This document shows, piece after piece, positions 42,691-55,265 of a stretch of DNA of 64,000 nt. Source of the stretch: Herpetospermum pedunculosum (taxonomy: Eukaryota; Streptophyta; Magnoliopsida; Cucurbitales; Cucurbitaceae); assembly GCA_028017165.1 (NCBI GenBank), contig CM051525.1:57782410-57846409 (forward strand). The letters run 5' to 3'. The position numbers and the translations under genes were made by a program. Within the stretch, counting starts at the first letter, position 1, and each line of letters opens with the position of its first letter. A model generated the notes under the pieces. That model searched no databases, had not been told where the DNA came from, and worked only from the letters and a program-made list of their open reading frames with translations.

Positions 42691-44887
42691 GCTGAAAAGA
42701 GAATGTAAAAATATTAGTGAAAAGGTTTTAACCTAATTTAGACACCAATCAAGAATTTAGCAAAGAATAATAATGTACCCAAAACTCATTATTAAACTGC
42801 AACGATACTTCAGTGGGTCAGAATGGTCGCTACCGAGGGGCAGTCAAGCATTCCTTCACTGAATCAAGACATTCTTGACTAAATGCTAATACCAGAATAT
42901 CTCATATTCCTATAGCATCTTAGTTATCGTTGTTTGGTCAAGATTTACTAACTCCTTAGCAAATCTCGTAAGTGTGACCCTCCATTTTTAGAATTCATAG
43001 GGCGGCCCCAACGATGCAACCGAATGGAAATGTCAAAGTTGGGAATGGCTCTATGTTTCTTTATCCATAAATGGTGATTGAGATGTTCCGATTCCTATGA
43101 AACGGCCCTCCGAATGGATCGGTACCACTTGTGGGCACCTAGCAGGCGGAACATAGGAATCTCACGGTTCAATCCAATGGAGGAGACCGCAGGATGTATT
43201 GACATACTTCCTTCTCCCACTTACTATAAATACTTTCTCCATTCACCTTGCTCTTGAATTATGCAAATACCATCCGAATGGGGATGCCCTATTGACATCA
43301 CGAGGCCGAGCATAATTCTCACGGTGTGAACTTTACAGAGAACGTAGGAGGAGAGGGACATATCATATATACCTTCTCAACACCTCTACTAAGTATTTTA
43401 AGACGGAATGGGTAAATTACTCAGGCATTATCCGGCTAAGACAATAAGGCCTAAGTCTAGGTAAAACAAACTTTTACCTATGATGTCTAGGTGATAAACA
43501 CTTTATTACCTCACACCACTCACGCATGCTCATAAAGCCGGGTTAACTTTACTCAAGAACCGGATGGTCCCCAGGTAGGAGGTGTTCCGTAAACCGTCAG
43601 CTTAAATACCTCCAACCTCGAACAGGATGTCCCCAGGTGAGTTTCTTGTAACCTTAGCATTTACAAGATATCGACCTATTCATCTAATGAAACGGAACGA
43701 TACATTCAACCCTAAGTGAGCATGCCTTTGTCTTTGTTATAGATTTTAAAAGTCTATGCCAATTTTACAACGCTTTGCAAAACTAAGACTTACTACAACA
43801 AACTTCTACATGCTTCTCAAACATGCATCACTAAGGCATGACAAGTTGAACATTTAATTTCATAATTAATATAACAATTATATCAATTATGTTTTTAAAT
43901 ATACAACTCCTAATTCATAAATTAATATAACACTTATATCAATTCTCATGAATTAAGCATGCATCCTATACATTATAACACTTATAACAAACAAAATGCA
44001 TCTAATGTTGGATGTTTAATTTCATAATTAATATAACACTTATATCAATTATTCTATTAAGCAAACAACATCTAATTCATGAATTAATATAACTCTTATA
44101 TTAATACTCATGAATAAACATGCATCCTATACATTATAACACTTATAATATACCATGTGCATAAAACTATGGCAATCTATGTTGTTGATTTAATTTCATA
44201 ATTAATATAACACTTATATCAATTATTCTATTAAATTAACAACAACTAATTCATGAATTAATATAACTTTTATATCAAAATTCATGAATTGCCAAATATG
44301 CATACGATATATTATAACACTTATAACATATTTTCAATGCATGAAGCATGCTTCCTACGGTGGGATTTTAAATCTATATGGCATACGTTATGCACATACA
44401 AACATGGAATTTAATTAAAACATACATTCGCAATGCATAATTAATTAAACATACTAAAGTGGATCGATTTTGGCATTTAGCAAGCAATAACTAATTTATT
44501 ACAAGCTTGATCAACAAGCCACGTCTTGAGCGGACTTCGAACTCTTCGCACCGCCTTTGACCAACTTGCTTCCTCCGAACGCTTCGGCCAAAAATTCTTC
44601 GAATTTCTCCTCGTAATGCCCAGAATGAGTTTGAACTTACACCGAACATTTCGGCGAGTTTCAAACTCAAAATTCTTTCATAAAGAACCCTATATGGACT
44701 CTAATGACTCTAAAAATACAGACTCTTTAGCATACATTAAAGCCCATACATTCTCGGGCAATTACAAATAATGAAATTCAAAAGAAACTATGCCAAAATC
44801 GATATTCACTTTAGAATCCATTCAGAAACAATTTCTAAAATAAAACCCACCATAACTTAAAATGATAGAAATTGAGTGGCCAAAAAC
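42691..44887 (-). other. Long untranslated leader of the copia element
   Basis: 2.2 kb between primer binding site and gag start with no gene. It contains a 162-174-bp tandem repeat at about 43852-44330 (marker TTTAATTTCATAATTAATAT). Such leaders usually hold packaging and regulatory signals; none is recognisable here. Confidence 0.75.
43852..44330 (+). repeat. 162-174-bp tandem repeat in the copia leader
   Basis: Marker TTTAATTTCATAATTAATAT starts near 43853, 44015 and 44189; units share AACACTTATATCAATT and GCATCCTATACATTATAAC. Confidence 0.85.
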
Positions 44888-44899
44888 GCTCTGATACCA
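44888..44899 (-). other. Primer binding site of the copia element
   Basis: Minus strand TGGTATCAGAGC, complementary to initiator tRNA-Met, two bases from the 5' LTR. Confidence 0.95.
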
Positions 44900-44901
44900 A
44901 T

Positions 44902-46822
44902 TGATGGAGCGCCCATGGCACGCAGCGGAAGCGATTTTGGATCATGGACACTCTAATTTCATCAATTTAAACAAATAGAAACATGCAAAAGCAATGAAAA
45001 AGAGAAATTAGAACACATACCCTTGTCGTTCGTAATTCTCCAAATTCACCGCCAGATGCTCCTCACGAGCTCACCGAGCCTTCTCACGAAACGTTCGTGG
45101 ACCACCCACGGTAGTCCCGCTATCCTCGGGCCGAGAAACGGAGTGGTGGGACTCCTTTAATTCAAGAAAAGAGGGAAGAAGCTTCACTGAAAGAAAAACA
45201 ATTTTTCTTCACAGAACAGAAGCTGAAGGAGAAGAAGAGATAGTGATAGAGAGAGAGAATCAAATTCTCAAATTCTCAAAATCGTATACCCCAGATGAAT
45301 TTTTCTCAATTGAATCAAAATTCAATTTTTCAACTCAAATCACTTTTGTTCTCTCCTCTGTTGGCCCATAACATACGTAACAAACATATATATATTTATA
45401 TATACTAACATGTGTCTTGCTGCATGCAAGACACATGTATATATATATATATATAAATATATAATTATTATTATTATTAAAAATAATAATAATAATTTTA
45501 TTTATTAAACATTTTAATAAATAAAAAATATATATATTTATTAATTAAACTTTTTAATTAATAAATATTATTTAATTCAATATCAAATATTGATTAAATA
45601 ATATAACTAAACTCGGTTTTTCATAAAAAACCGACTTTTTTCACATGAATCTCATTCATGTTTCAGGCCGATACCATATTTAAATCATATTTAAATATGT
45701 CCATATTTAAATCATATTTAAATATGTCTATCCTTCTTCCACAAACCCGAATTTGAACGATTCAAATTCTTTTCTTTTCTTTTATATAGTTTCACGACTT
45801 TATCCGAGCTAGCCAGGAGAACCGTAAGGACCTACAGATCATGAGCTCCAACGATACGAGATTATCCGGTCAAAACTCTTTCAACCGAACTAATCAACAT
45901 TCGTTAACCCCCGGAGACTCCACTAAAGTCCAAGGGCTGCACTCTCCTCACTGTAGATATATTATGTCCTGTTGATATAACTATCATCAGTAAGTCGATC
46001 CTTCACAGGTCGTTCATAATCACAACGGGTCATATAAACCGTTTAACCCTTGTATTATATCTTGTTCCTTGAGTACCACTGACACCTCTAATGAACAATT
46101 GATTTGTGGTCCAACCATCAAATCAGATTCCTCCCTGATCAGGAGAGGATGGGCCCATTGTTCAAGACCTGGAGTCAGCACTTAAGGGAACAACCTCTCT
46201 ACTAACCCTTAAAGCGGGTAGGAGTGAACTCCAATCTTGCTACAACTATGTCCCCAGCCACTTATTCAATCTTATCCCCAAGATGGTAGGCATATTGAGT
46301 CGGCGAACTGGCCACTCTCACCCGTACAAATCAAAGGATAAGGTTGAATAAACAGGAGTTCATAGTAAGCTCAGGATTGAGATCGAGTTACCTAAGTCAT
46401 CACATGAAAAAATCGGTCTTTACAGTAAACGGTGTTATAAAGAAAGAGCGATTTTATTTCTTGGTTCGGTCTTGTGCAAACTCATTGTACATGACGCCCT
46501 CACTCACATGTCTCTACATGAAACGATTCGAATCACATCGTTTTGTACTATACAAAGTGAGCCGCGTCCAATAGTGTCCCCAGGATAAGGTACCCAGCCT
46601 TATCCCTATACTATAGACCATTTTGGCTATCTACTTGAACTTGATTCACATTCATGTCACACATGAAGTTCAAGTACTCACACTACAGCCATGGGTGTTA
46701 GTTATTGGTATAGGTTAATACAAACACAATTCACTAAAATTCAATAACAACTTTATTGAAATATAATATATACACATTCAAACAGTTTACAAACTACGAG
46801 TTTTAGGACATAAAACCCAACA
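44902..46822 (-). repeat. 5' LTR of the copia element
   Basis: 1921 bp, same termini as the 3' LTR and aligned to it at offset 8192 before, and 8190 after, the AT microsatellite near 45439. The hairpin is at 45408-45438. It should contain the element promoter. Confidence 0.95.
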
Positions 46823-47760
46823 AGTTACATGTGCATATAAGTATATCACATGAAGTATATGTGTATACACATAAGCCATTAATTGGTGAACGTACGTGTC
46901 AGTATAACATAGGCCATAAGAAAATTATATAAGCAATTAAATTTTCAGCATATTGATGTTTGTAAAAACTAAAATGTTCATAACGGTTGTAAAAAAATTA
47001 TAAAAATGACACCTTTGATAACTTTTAGTGTGGGTATATATTCGTAGTTACATCTATATAACAACGTACAATGTAAGTATATCATATGAAGTCTATGCGT
47101 GTATATACAATAAACCATTATTCTGTGAGCATTGTACAAATGATACTTAAAAATTTAAATTCATAGACGGTTGTAAGAAAATTATAAAAATGAGTGCTCT
47201 CGATAACTTCTAGTGTGAGTATATATTCGTAGTTACGTGTATAACAATGTACATGTAAGTATATCATATGAAGTATATGCGTGTATATACACCATAAACC
47301 ATTAATCCGTGAGCATTGAATAAATGATACCAAAAAAATATTAAAGTTGGTATGCATGTTGAGTTTACCTGGGAAAACGTTCAATCAATTGTATTATTAA
47401 CTGCAACATTGAATTAGGAGATTTGTCATCTTCCAAATCGATTTGAAACCGTCATTGATTCTCAACTTTGAAACCCCCAACTTTGAAAAAAACTATCAAC
47501 ATCAACCTTCTACATCGTTGAAGGCTTGAATTGATCTTAAAATTTCGACTCTCAAAACCTTCTATGATGTATTTTCGGAGTGAGTAAGGATTTTCATCTC
47601 CCTCAACTCTTGTCCAACTTTGGAAAAAAAAAATGAACCCCTGTTCAAAATGCATGAATCTAGGAGGATAATCTAGGAGGGTTGTTAGTGCGACGAATTT
47701 GTATTTTTTTTTTAAACATTTTCAAATTTAAGTTGTTGATGTGACACATATTTTTTATTA
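46823..47760 (-). mobile_element. MULE-family copy 3, inner part, with 186-bp repeats
   Basis: Begins with the right target duplication AGTTA and continues the sequence interrupted at 36709. Two repeat units are visible (near 46975 and 47155). Its inner boundary is unclear; homology to insertion 2 ends near 47740. Confidence 0.6.
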
Positions 47761-48810
47761 AAAAAATATTTTTTAAAATTTTTAATTATTAAACTTAAAA
47801 AAAACATTATTTTTTTCATTTTTTCTATCTCCTTCCTCTTTCTTCTCCTTCTTTTTATCTCTCCTCCTATTACATCTTATACTTTCACCATCAATGGTTG
47901 TCGCCGTCCACCACTCCGCCGCCGTCGACGTGCCGGCCTACCTCGTCGTCGCTGTCCACGACTTGATATTTTTTATCTTATGGTAGGTTTTCGCCCGAGA
48001 AATCAATGAAAAAGTATTTTCACACGTCTCCAATGACTTATAAAACATATATTGAGTATGCAATTGATAGGATTTAGATAAAATTGGCATTAAAGCTGAA
48101 AAAGGGAAACACACGCTACTTATTTAAAAAGTGTAGGTCGTGGTTGTTGTTTGCCCAAACGATACCATGGGAGGAAAATAAACACCGCCAATGGAGGTCT
48201 AATTGGAAACGCACCGTCGTGTAGGTTGTTGTCGAAGAGACGTCGTCGATGCTCGATGTCATTGCTCGCCCATATTGTCGTTGCACGGGCCTAACGACGG
48301 AGGTGGGGGTTGTCAGCGAGAAGAAAACAAAGGAGATGGAGAGGAGGGAAATCGAGAAAGAAACGAATTAAGGAGAAGAGAAGAAGAAGGGAAAAATCTA
48401 GAATAATGAAAAAAAATTGTGAAACCTTTTTTTTTTTTTTGGTAGGGCTCTTCTATTTTAAATTAAAAATATAATGTTCGTGAAAATAGTTGAGTTTTTC
48501 TAAAGACTTAACTGAAGATCTATGTTCGTATTGATGTTCCATTGTAAATACGAACTTAGATCTTCATTTTAGGTAGGTGAGCGACCATGGCTAGAACTCA
48601 ATCCTACTAAACCTTTTATTATTTACATGGTCCTTTTAAGTCAACCCATGGTAGTTGCCTTTAGATCATTAATATTGGTGTATTTTTGTAATATATTGGG
48701 TGGAGTGGAAAAGTAATGGTGGAGTTGTCAAATAATAAGTGGATGTTTCTCTTATGCCAAAGTGAAGAAAAGATATATTGGCTATGCTCATGTTGGGCAA
48801 AGTCTATATA
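47761..48810. other. Non-coding part of block C, partly GC-rich
   Basis: Includes a GC-rich patch (CCGCCGCCGTCGACGTGCC region, 47900-47965) and a purine-rich one (48290-48400). Short open frames lack recognisable features. About 95 bp near 48560-48655 are missing from C'. Confidence 0.45.
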
Positions 48811-48813
48811 TAT

Positions 48814-48887
48814 TGGTCTCGGCGGGGCTCGAACTCGCGACCTTCGGCTCATAAGACCAATGCTCTAACCAACTGAGCTACGGGACC
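48814..48887 (-). tRNA. tRNA-Ile(TAT): tRNA-Ile(TAT)-like gene, copy 2
   Basis: 74 nt on the minus strand. Acceptor GGTCCCG / CGAGACC (one C-A mismatch at the fifth pair), D arm GCTC/GAGC perfect, anticodon loop CTTATGA, T stem GCGAG/CCCGC with one A-C mismatch. Better acceptor but worse T stem than copy 1. Possibly functional, possibly decaying. Confidence 0.72.
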
Positions 48888-48899
48888 CTTCAATTTGAG

Positions 48900-49103
48900 T
48901 GATTGTAATAAAACATTTTTTGTAGTTGGCACAAGTGTGAGATCGACCAACACTCTGGGACAAGCAAGACAATGCGTCGAGCCGTTTCACCAGGTAGTTG
49001 TTTGATAACCACATAAAATTTATGCACAAAGGCAGGGTCGAACCCCCACTTTGGGCTATCTAGGTAATGCACGCTCCCCGTTGCACCAAGTGGTTGTTTG
49101 ATT
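48900..49103 (-). mobile_element. Pair of tRNA-like SINE units, copy 2
   Basis: Unit A (about 49103-49013) with GGTGCAACGGGGAGCG and GGGGGTTCGACCCTGCC; unit B (about 49012-48911) with CTGGTGAAACGGCTCG and the degraded B-box TGTTGGTCGATCTCACA. Same order relative to the tRNA as copies 1 and 3. Confidence 0.6.
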
Positions 49104-49300
49104 AAATGGTAGTGAGTAAAAAAAAAGACTCTAGAAAGGACTTCATATCAATAGAGAGAGTTACAGACCATTTACAGGCCTCAGGGAGAATGTACCAAAA
49201 ATCATTTGTTGCTCGTTCTACATATAGAACACACCATGAATATGAATTGCAAGATAGCGGAATTGGGTCTTCTTGTAGGAAGAATATCATAGAAAGTAGT
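49104..49300 (-). other. Conserved unidentified block, copy 2
   Basis: Nearly identical to 10993-11190, with the same hairpin and T run. Not present in C', whose breakpoint lies at its border. Confidence 0.35.
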
Positions 49301-49476
49301 GGTGTAGACTATAAATCAAAGCTATAATCTTAAAGACTTATTTGAAATGGGATTTTATGTCAAACTTGTCAATAAATTATAGGTTCTGGGTTTAGAGACA
49401 TATCATCAAATGTATGTGGAAGCAGCAGAATCAATAATTGAGTGCACAAACAAGAATGTAGGCCAGGGAGAACTAG
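49301..49476. other. Spacer between blocks C and B
   Basis: About 175 bp not matched elsewhere in the window; no gene. Confidence 0.5.
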
Positions 49477-49865
49477 AACATGTACCTTCTATATAAGCTG
49501 AAAATGCATACTTTGTGTAGGCTTTGTGAGGAATCCGAAGTCCAATGGTAAGTTGAAATCAGACAGAGGCTTGTCTAAAAACCTGTGATCAATGGAACAT
49601 CATTATAATACCCACCAACTAAACTAAACTCTCATCTCTTCACACAAGGGCCATAGCCAAAACAAACAATTACTTAGACTTCAGAGGCATATCCTCAAGC
49701 ACCTTATGAGCATATATGCCAAATACTTAAAGACTTTAGAGAGACATATCATCAAACATCTTATGGGCATCCAACTATCTTTCTTTCACATGCCAGTAGC
49801 ACAAAATCAAACCCCATTGAAAGAAACCCAGAAAGCGCAAGCATCAAAAAAATAAAAAGATTTTG

Positions 49866-50079
49866 AAGTCTGTCAGACCGCCATGTGACCATCCCCAACA
49901 GGTTATAGAGCCTGCCGAGAACGATCATCTACAGCTGCAGGACCGGGGTCCGTTGAGCCGTTAATCACGCTCTAGCCACAAAGCATTGTCTCATCCACCA
50001 GACTTTGGTTCTTGTCTCCTTAGAAATCAAGGATACAGTTGTACAACCTATAGAACAGATCCTGTTCAAGTAAGGTCGT
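49866..50079 (-). ncRNA. U3: U3 snoRNA gene, copy 3
   Basis: 214 nt, nearly identical to copy 2: same start (ACGACCTTACTTGAACAGG), box C region and box D end. One extra C in the ATCCCCAACAGG stretch is the only difference I saw inside the RNA. It arose with block B. The promoter keeps a perfect USE, so it is likely functional in rRNA processing. Confidence 0.92.
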
Positions 50080-50097
50080 GACCATCTCCCTTCATCT

Positions 50098-50145
50098 ATC
50101 TCATTAAGTAGTGAAGATTTTGGTTCTAACGTTTCGATGTGGGAT
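50098..50145 (-). promoter_or_regulatory. U3 copy 3 USE and TATA-like box
   Basis: ATCCCACATCG on the minus strand (50135-50145), with CTACTTAATGAG nearer the start; same spacing as copy 2. Confidence 0.85.
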
Positions 50146-50401
50146 CTCTGGAACTTGCATACATGTATTTGTAAACTTAGGATACTTTTCTTTCTCTTAT
50201 TTAATTGTGAAGTTATAATTAATGGAAAATATTACTTCTTTTGGGTATCTCTTTTACTATTTTCAAACTTATTGAATTGGGATTAGTTTTACCTACATGC
50301 TATTAATATATTAAAAACTCCAATTGAAGTTTAATTTTTTTGGACAAAATTTTAGTCACATTCCCTTTCTAAAATTCTATCATTTTATCTCATTATCATA
50401 T

Positions 50402-50557
50402 ATAAACCTTTGTTTCCTCTTGATTTTTTTCATTAGAATAGGATGCTTATATACAACCTAAGCTAACCCTAATTTCCTAAAATACATATATAATAAGATA
50501 AATGCATAAACATAATTTCCTAAGATAAATAAATTCCTATACCCTCCCTCAAGTTGG
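50402..50557 (-). repeat. Copia LTR fragment and polypurine tract, block B
   Basis: Copy of 22470-22625. Confidence 0.5.
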
Positions 50558-50989
50558 AGCATGAAAGATCCCAAATGCCCAACTTGAAAATAAAGTGAAA
50601 ATAAGGTAAAAAAATATGGCAAAAGTTTTTTGCAGCCTCTGAACGCGGGTCGATCGGTGTTGCAAAATTCAGGTCGATGCCCACATGACATCTTTAATTT
50701 TCTGCGGGCTTCGCATCATCGCTTTGGCATCTGCGAGTCTCCAAACGCGGGTCGGTGCTTTTCATTGCATATTAAGCTTCATGGTCGTTCACCCTATAAG
50801 AAGGAGAAGACGAATTAATTTTTCACCTCAGTGTTCCCTGAAGGAGAGGAAGAATCAAATTTTCGCCTCAGTGTTCCCTTCATTCACACAATCACGTGTG
50901 CTAAAAAAACCGGCGGAAGCAAAATCCACTATGACAAACCTAAGTATGCTATTAGTAAAATAGAAAGTAAAAACCACTATGACTTTTGT

Positions 50990-53712
50990 AAGTGTCCAAT
51001 CAATTTTTTTTTTTTTTTATTAATCAAATCAGAAGTCAGGTCACGCAAATTCCAACGTAAACCCCTCTCACACGCAAAATCATTTTTTTTTTCTTTTCAT
51101 TATGGCGGCAGACGGCCGAACGTCTTCTTTTTTCTTCTTCTTCTTCTTGCAAACCTTCAGATCTGAAGGTTTTTTATTTATTTCTTTCTTTCTTCAAAGA
51201 TAGCCAACTCAAACTCAAATAAAGGCTAAAGATTCACACAAAAACTCGAATGATAAAACAAGTGTAGTTTAGAGTTAGAGATCAAATACCAAACCAAAAA
51301 CGTGCGGCAACGCTTTCAGACTTGGAACGGGAGCAGCGGCGACGACTCCTTCACCTCCGACGGCCCTTTAGAAAAAAACGACGCTTTCAGATCTGATTTT
51401 TTTTTTTCATCTTCATCAATGTTGGGAACAAAGTAGACTTAAAGTGTGGTACTTGATTGGAGGGGAGAATTGTTAGGATACAAACAATATCGCACATCGA
51501 CTAGATAAGGCCTAGAACATGGGTATATAATGGAGGACAATTAACCAAAAACAAAGTCATAAGGGTTTAGGCTCAATGTGGACAATATCATTGTGTAACC
51601 AAAAACAAAGCTATAAGGGTTTAGGCTCCGCCCTACGGTATTCAACAATTTTTTATTCACATTGTAAGAAAAAATAGTATCTTTTTATTATTATTTTTAA
51701 TCTTATCCTAAAAATTGATGTAAATATACCAGCGCAATGATGTCAGAGGAGACTCATATGGATTATTTACATAAAGGTCAAGTAAAGAAGCACGTACTAT
51801 TTCTTGTACCTTATGACTTAATTAAACTAATGCTAAATTCTAAGCTTTAAATAGGAAAATAAAACTCTAATTTCTAAACCCTAAGGGAGCCTCATAAACC
51901 CTAAATTTGAAACTCATATTAATGAATATATCGTATTTGAAATTTTATTTTAATTTTACGTTATGGGTAGTTGTTTTTTTCTTCTCCCTCTTTCTCGCTA
52001 TTTATCATGTCGTTTTTAAATTTCTTAAAACAACGCAATAAAAATATATCATGTTGTTTTTAACTTTAAAACAAATGAATGAATTAGATTACTAATATTT
52101 ACATACCTCGAAAAATGAATTGATATTAAACTTTTTTTTGTAGAGTTTTAAACTAAATGAAAATATGTAGAAACAAAGACAAAGTTCCAGATTGATTTGA
52201 AGAGTGATTCGAGAGGAATGGTTGTTTCGAATGGACTATTAATAATTAAATTAAATGTATTATTAAAATAATACAAATTAAGAAATACAAAAGAAAGATT
52301 ATTTTTTTTCCAAGCTACTTCATATCATACAAAGCACAAAACCCCCCAAAAAGCAACCCACCTAAGTAAAGCACAAAATCCTAGCTTCACTCTTAGTCAT
52401 CGCGCCCTTATCCGGCCACTAAAAGTCGAGGAGTGAGTCATTTTTCTTCTCTAAAGAGTTTCTAAGTGTCCAATCAATTTTTTTATTTTTTATTAATCAA
52501 ATCAGAAGTCAGGTCACGCAAATTCCAACGTAAACCCCTCTCACACGCAAAATCATTTTTTTTTTCTTTTCATTATGGCGGCAGACGGCCGAACGTCTTC
52601 TTTTTTCTTCTTCTTCTTCTTGCAAACCTTCAGATCTGAAGGTTTTTTATTTATTTCTTTCTTTCTTCAAAGATAGCCAACTAACTCAAACTCAAATAAA
52701 GGCAAAAGATTCACACAAAAACTCGAATGATAAAACAAGTGTAGTTTAGAGTTAGAGATCAAATACCAAACCAAAAACGTGCGGCAACGCTTTCAAACTT
52801 GGAACGGGAGCAGCGGCGACGACTCCTTCACCTCCGACGGCCCTTTAGAAAAAAACGACGCTTTCAGATCTGATTTTTTTTTTTCATCTTCATCTATGTT
52901 GGGAACAAAATAGACTTAAGTGTGGTACTTTATTGGAGGGGAGAATTGTTAGGATACAAACAATATCCCACATCCACTAGATAAGGCCTAGAACATGGGT
53001 ATATAAGGGAGGACAATTAACCAAAAACAAAGTCATAAGGGTTTAGGCTCAATGTGGACAATATCATTGTGTAACCAAAAACAAAGTCATAAGGGTTTAG
53101 GCTCCGCCCTACACAATGATGTCTGTAAGTTCTGTAAGGTCAAGTAAAGAAGCACACTATTTCTTGTACCTTATGACTTAATTAAACTTTGAAATTTTAT
53201 TTTACGTTATGGGTAGTTGTTTTTTTCTTCTCCCTCTTTCTCGCTATTTATTATGTCTTTTTTAAATTTCTTAAAACAACGCAATAAAAATATATCATGT
53301 TGTTTTTAACTTTAAAACAAATGAATGAATTAGATTACTAATATTTACATACCTCGAAAAATGAATTGATATTAAACTTTTTTTTGTAGAGTTTTAAACT
53401 AAATGAAAATATGTAGAAACAAAGACAAAGTTCCAGATTGATTTGAAGAGTGATTCGAGAGGAATGGTTGTTTCGAATGGACTATTAATAATTAAATTAA
53501 ATGTATTATTAAAATAATACAAATTAAGAAATACAAAAGAAAGATTATTTTTTTTCCAAGCTACTTCATATCATACAAAGCACAAAACCCCCCAAAAAGC
53601 AACCCACCTAAGTAAAGCACAAAATCCTAGCTTCACTCTTAGTCATCGCGCCCCTATCCGGCCACTAAAAGTCGAGGAGTGAGTCATTTTTCTTCTCTAA
53701 AGAGTTTCTTTA
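50990..53712 (+). repeat. 1.47-kb tandem duplication inside block B
   Basis: 50990-52463 is repeated at 52464-53712, both starting AAGTGTCCAATCAATTTTT. The second copy has internal deletions (around 53110-53150 and 53188). Block A has one copy (23057-24530). Both copies keep the 22-bp palindrome (51152 and 52624). Confidence 0.88.
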
Positions 53713-54269
53713 TATTATCTTGTTTCAAAGAAAACAATATCATAGAGCATATACAAACAAACACTAATTCTTCTTCATTGAAGTTTGTGATGGCCTATTA
53801 CAAACTTTGATTCCTACATTCTATAGCAAACAACATAAATCACTTGAAGAAGAATGCTTCCAAAAAAATATTGCATAGTTACATCACTTTCAGAGTGCAC
53901 CCACTTCTTCAAGTCGCTTAAGTCTCATATGCCTTTTCATCTTCATCATCTAACAATGCTTTGTTTGTGTCCGAATCACAAATATATAACATCCTTTCAT
54001 CCGGGAAAGAGAAAAAAAAAACAACTTTTGTCGTTCGCTATGCAGTATGTTTTTTTTTCTTTCAAATGCATTATGCATTTTCATCAATTGCCCCCTCCTT
54101 GCTTAAGACTTGTTCTATCAAATATATATACATTAAAAAAAATACTGGAGGATGAAAGATTCTCTAGAATTCGAATGGACTTAAAGTTATAAAAAATAAA
54201 AACATTAAATGATTCATTCATTGCAACCTAAATTTATGAGTTGTAGCAATGTTTTCAATAGAAAAGTTG

Positions 54270-54917
54270 AAGAGTCCCTCCACCATCTAAAAATTAATTA
54301 AGATTTATTGTTTGAAGAAATAATACACCGATAATGTGCAATGCATGTAAAAATTATCATTTCAAAATAAGAGGCATATTAGCACAATGTGAATAAAATA
54401 TATATTTTATTTTTTTTGCAAAATTATTTAATTAATGCGGATTAAACCCCTGACCCCTCTTAGTGAATTACACAACCTTGTGTCAATTGAACTATGCTCG
54501 GTTTGACAAGAATAAAATATTGTTGATACATACTACTATCAAAGTATGTATGAATAAAATTTAAAAAAGCAAAAATATTAAATGAAAAAGAAAATAATTA
54601 CAAATCATTTGTTGTTTTTAAAGGACAAAATAGATTAATGATATTCTCTCACAATTTTTTATTTTTTATTTTAAAGGTAATTACACATTCAATATTGATG
54701 CTCCTCTCTTGTTCCCGGTTCCTTCACCCATGTACCCTAAAATCAAAAGAACACAACAAACCTCGTTAGAAACAAACCAATCAAAGCAAAAACTTCAATT
54801 ATTTTTTGTTTAAAGAAATTGGGTGAAGAAACAAAAGAAAATGTATTGTTTGATTGATTAAAAAATCTCAACAAATATTTATACTCTTCGTTGAGAACTC
54901 AACGTGTCATTTTGCAT
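54270..54917. other. Segment present in B and absent from A
   Basis: About 650 bp between ATTAATT words; block A joins directly at one such word near 25110. This looks like a microhomology deletion in A. It contains a SINE. Confidence 0.6.
54405..54515 (-). mobile_element. tRNA-derived SINE
   Basis: Minus strand: GAGCATAGTTCAATTGACAC (A-box region) and GGTCAGGGGTTTAATCCG (B-box region), then an A-rich tail. Related to the SINE at 9830-9945. Confidence 0.7.
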
Positions 54918-55154
54918 TAATTTTTAGCAATACACCATTTACAAGCAATGGATGAGAATTAATTTTCTTAAGGATTTTGAACCATTCTAACCTATTTGGA
55001 AAGTTGAATGAATAACTTTTTAAATTTATAATTAATTGTATTCATTGTATTGTAACAATTGAAGGAGATGAGAATAAAAAAGAGAAAAAAAAAACGTTGA
55101 AAGAAGGTGGAAATACTAAAAAGGTAAAGACTAATGGTTGAGTTAATCTCAGCC

Positions 55155-55265
55155 TCATCATCAGGCCCGTAGCCCAGACTCATCAGGCCTGTAGCCCAAA
55201 GTCTGGCCCAAGCCCGACCCAAGCTCGGCCCAAAGTCAAAGTTTAACCGGCCCAACCCAAACATT
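55155..55265 (-). repeat. GGCCCAA-rich repeat, block B
   Basis: Counterpart of 25320-25460. Confidence 0.5.

Larger units (their letters stand above)
36710..46822 (-). mobile_element. Complete, young Ty1/copia retrotransposon (10,113 bp)
   Basis: All parts are present: two LTRs (1923 and 1921 bp), 5-bp target duplication AGTTA, primer binding site, polypurine tract and a 1323-codon gag-pol frame. The LTRs differ, as far as I compared by eye, only by one AT unit. The long LTRs and domain order (integrase before RT) fit the Angela/TAR-like part of Ty1/copia; lineage is inferred. Probably capable of transposition. Confidence 0.95.
35455..49110 (+). repeat. Block C, left arm of a large inverted duplication
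   Basis: Without the copia element 36710-46822 this block is reproduced in reverse complement at 60568-64000. Matches include the tRNA-Ile/tRNA-like array (identical where compared), the GC-rich region near 47.9 kb and the MULE-family copy. The arms may continue beyond the window. Confidence 0.92.

Noticed and set aside
36178..47776. 9-bp target duplication TTAAAATTT for MULE-family copy 3
   Set aside because: A matching word occurs near 47775, but the region is AT-homopolymer and the presumed inner end does not match the family terminus; likely chance.
47890..48420. GC-rich inverted-looking patches as a foldback element
   Set aside because: The two patches share only low-complexity word use, not an alignable inverted repeat.
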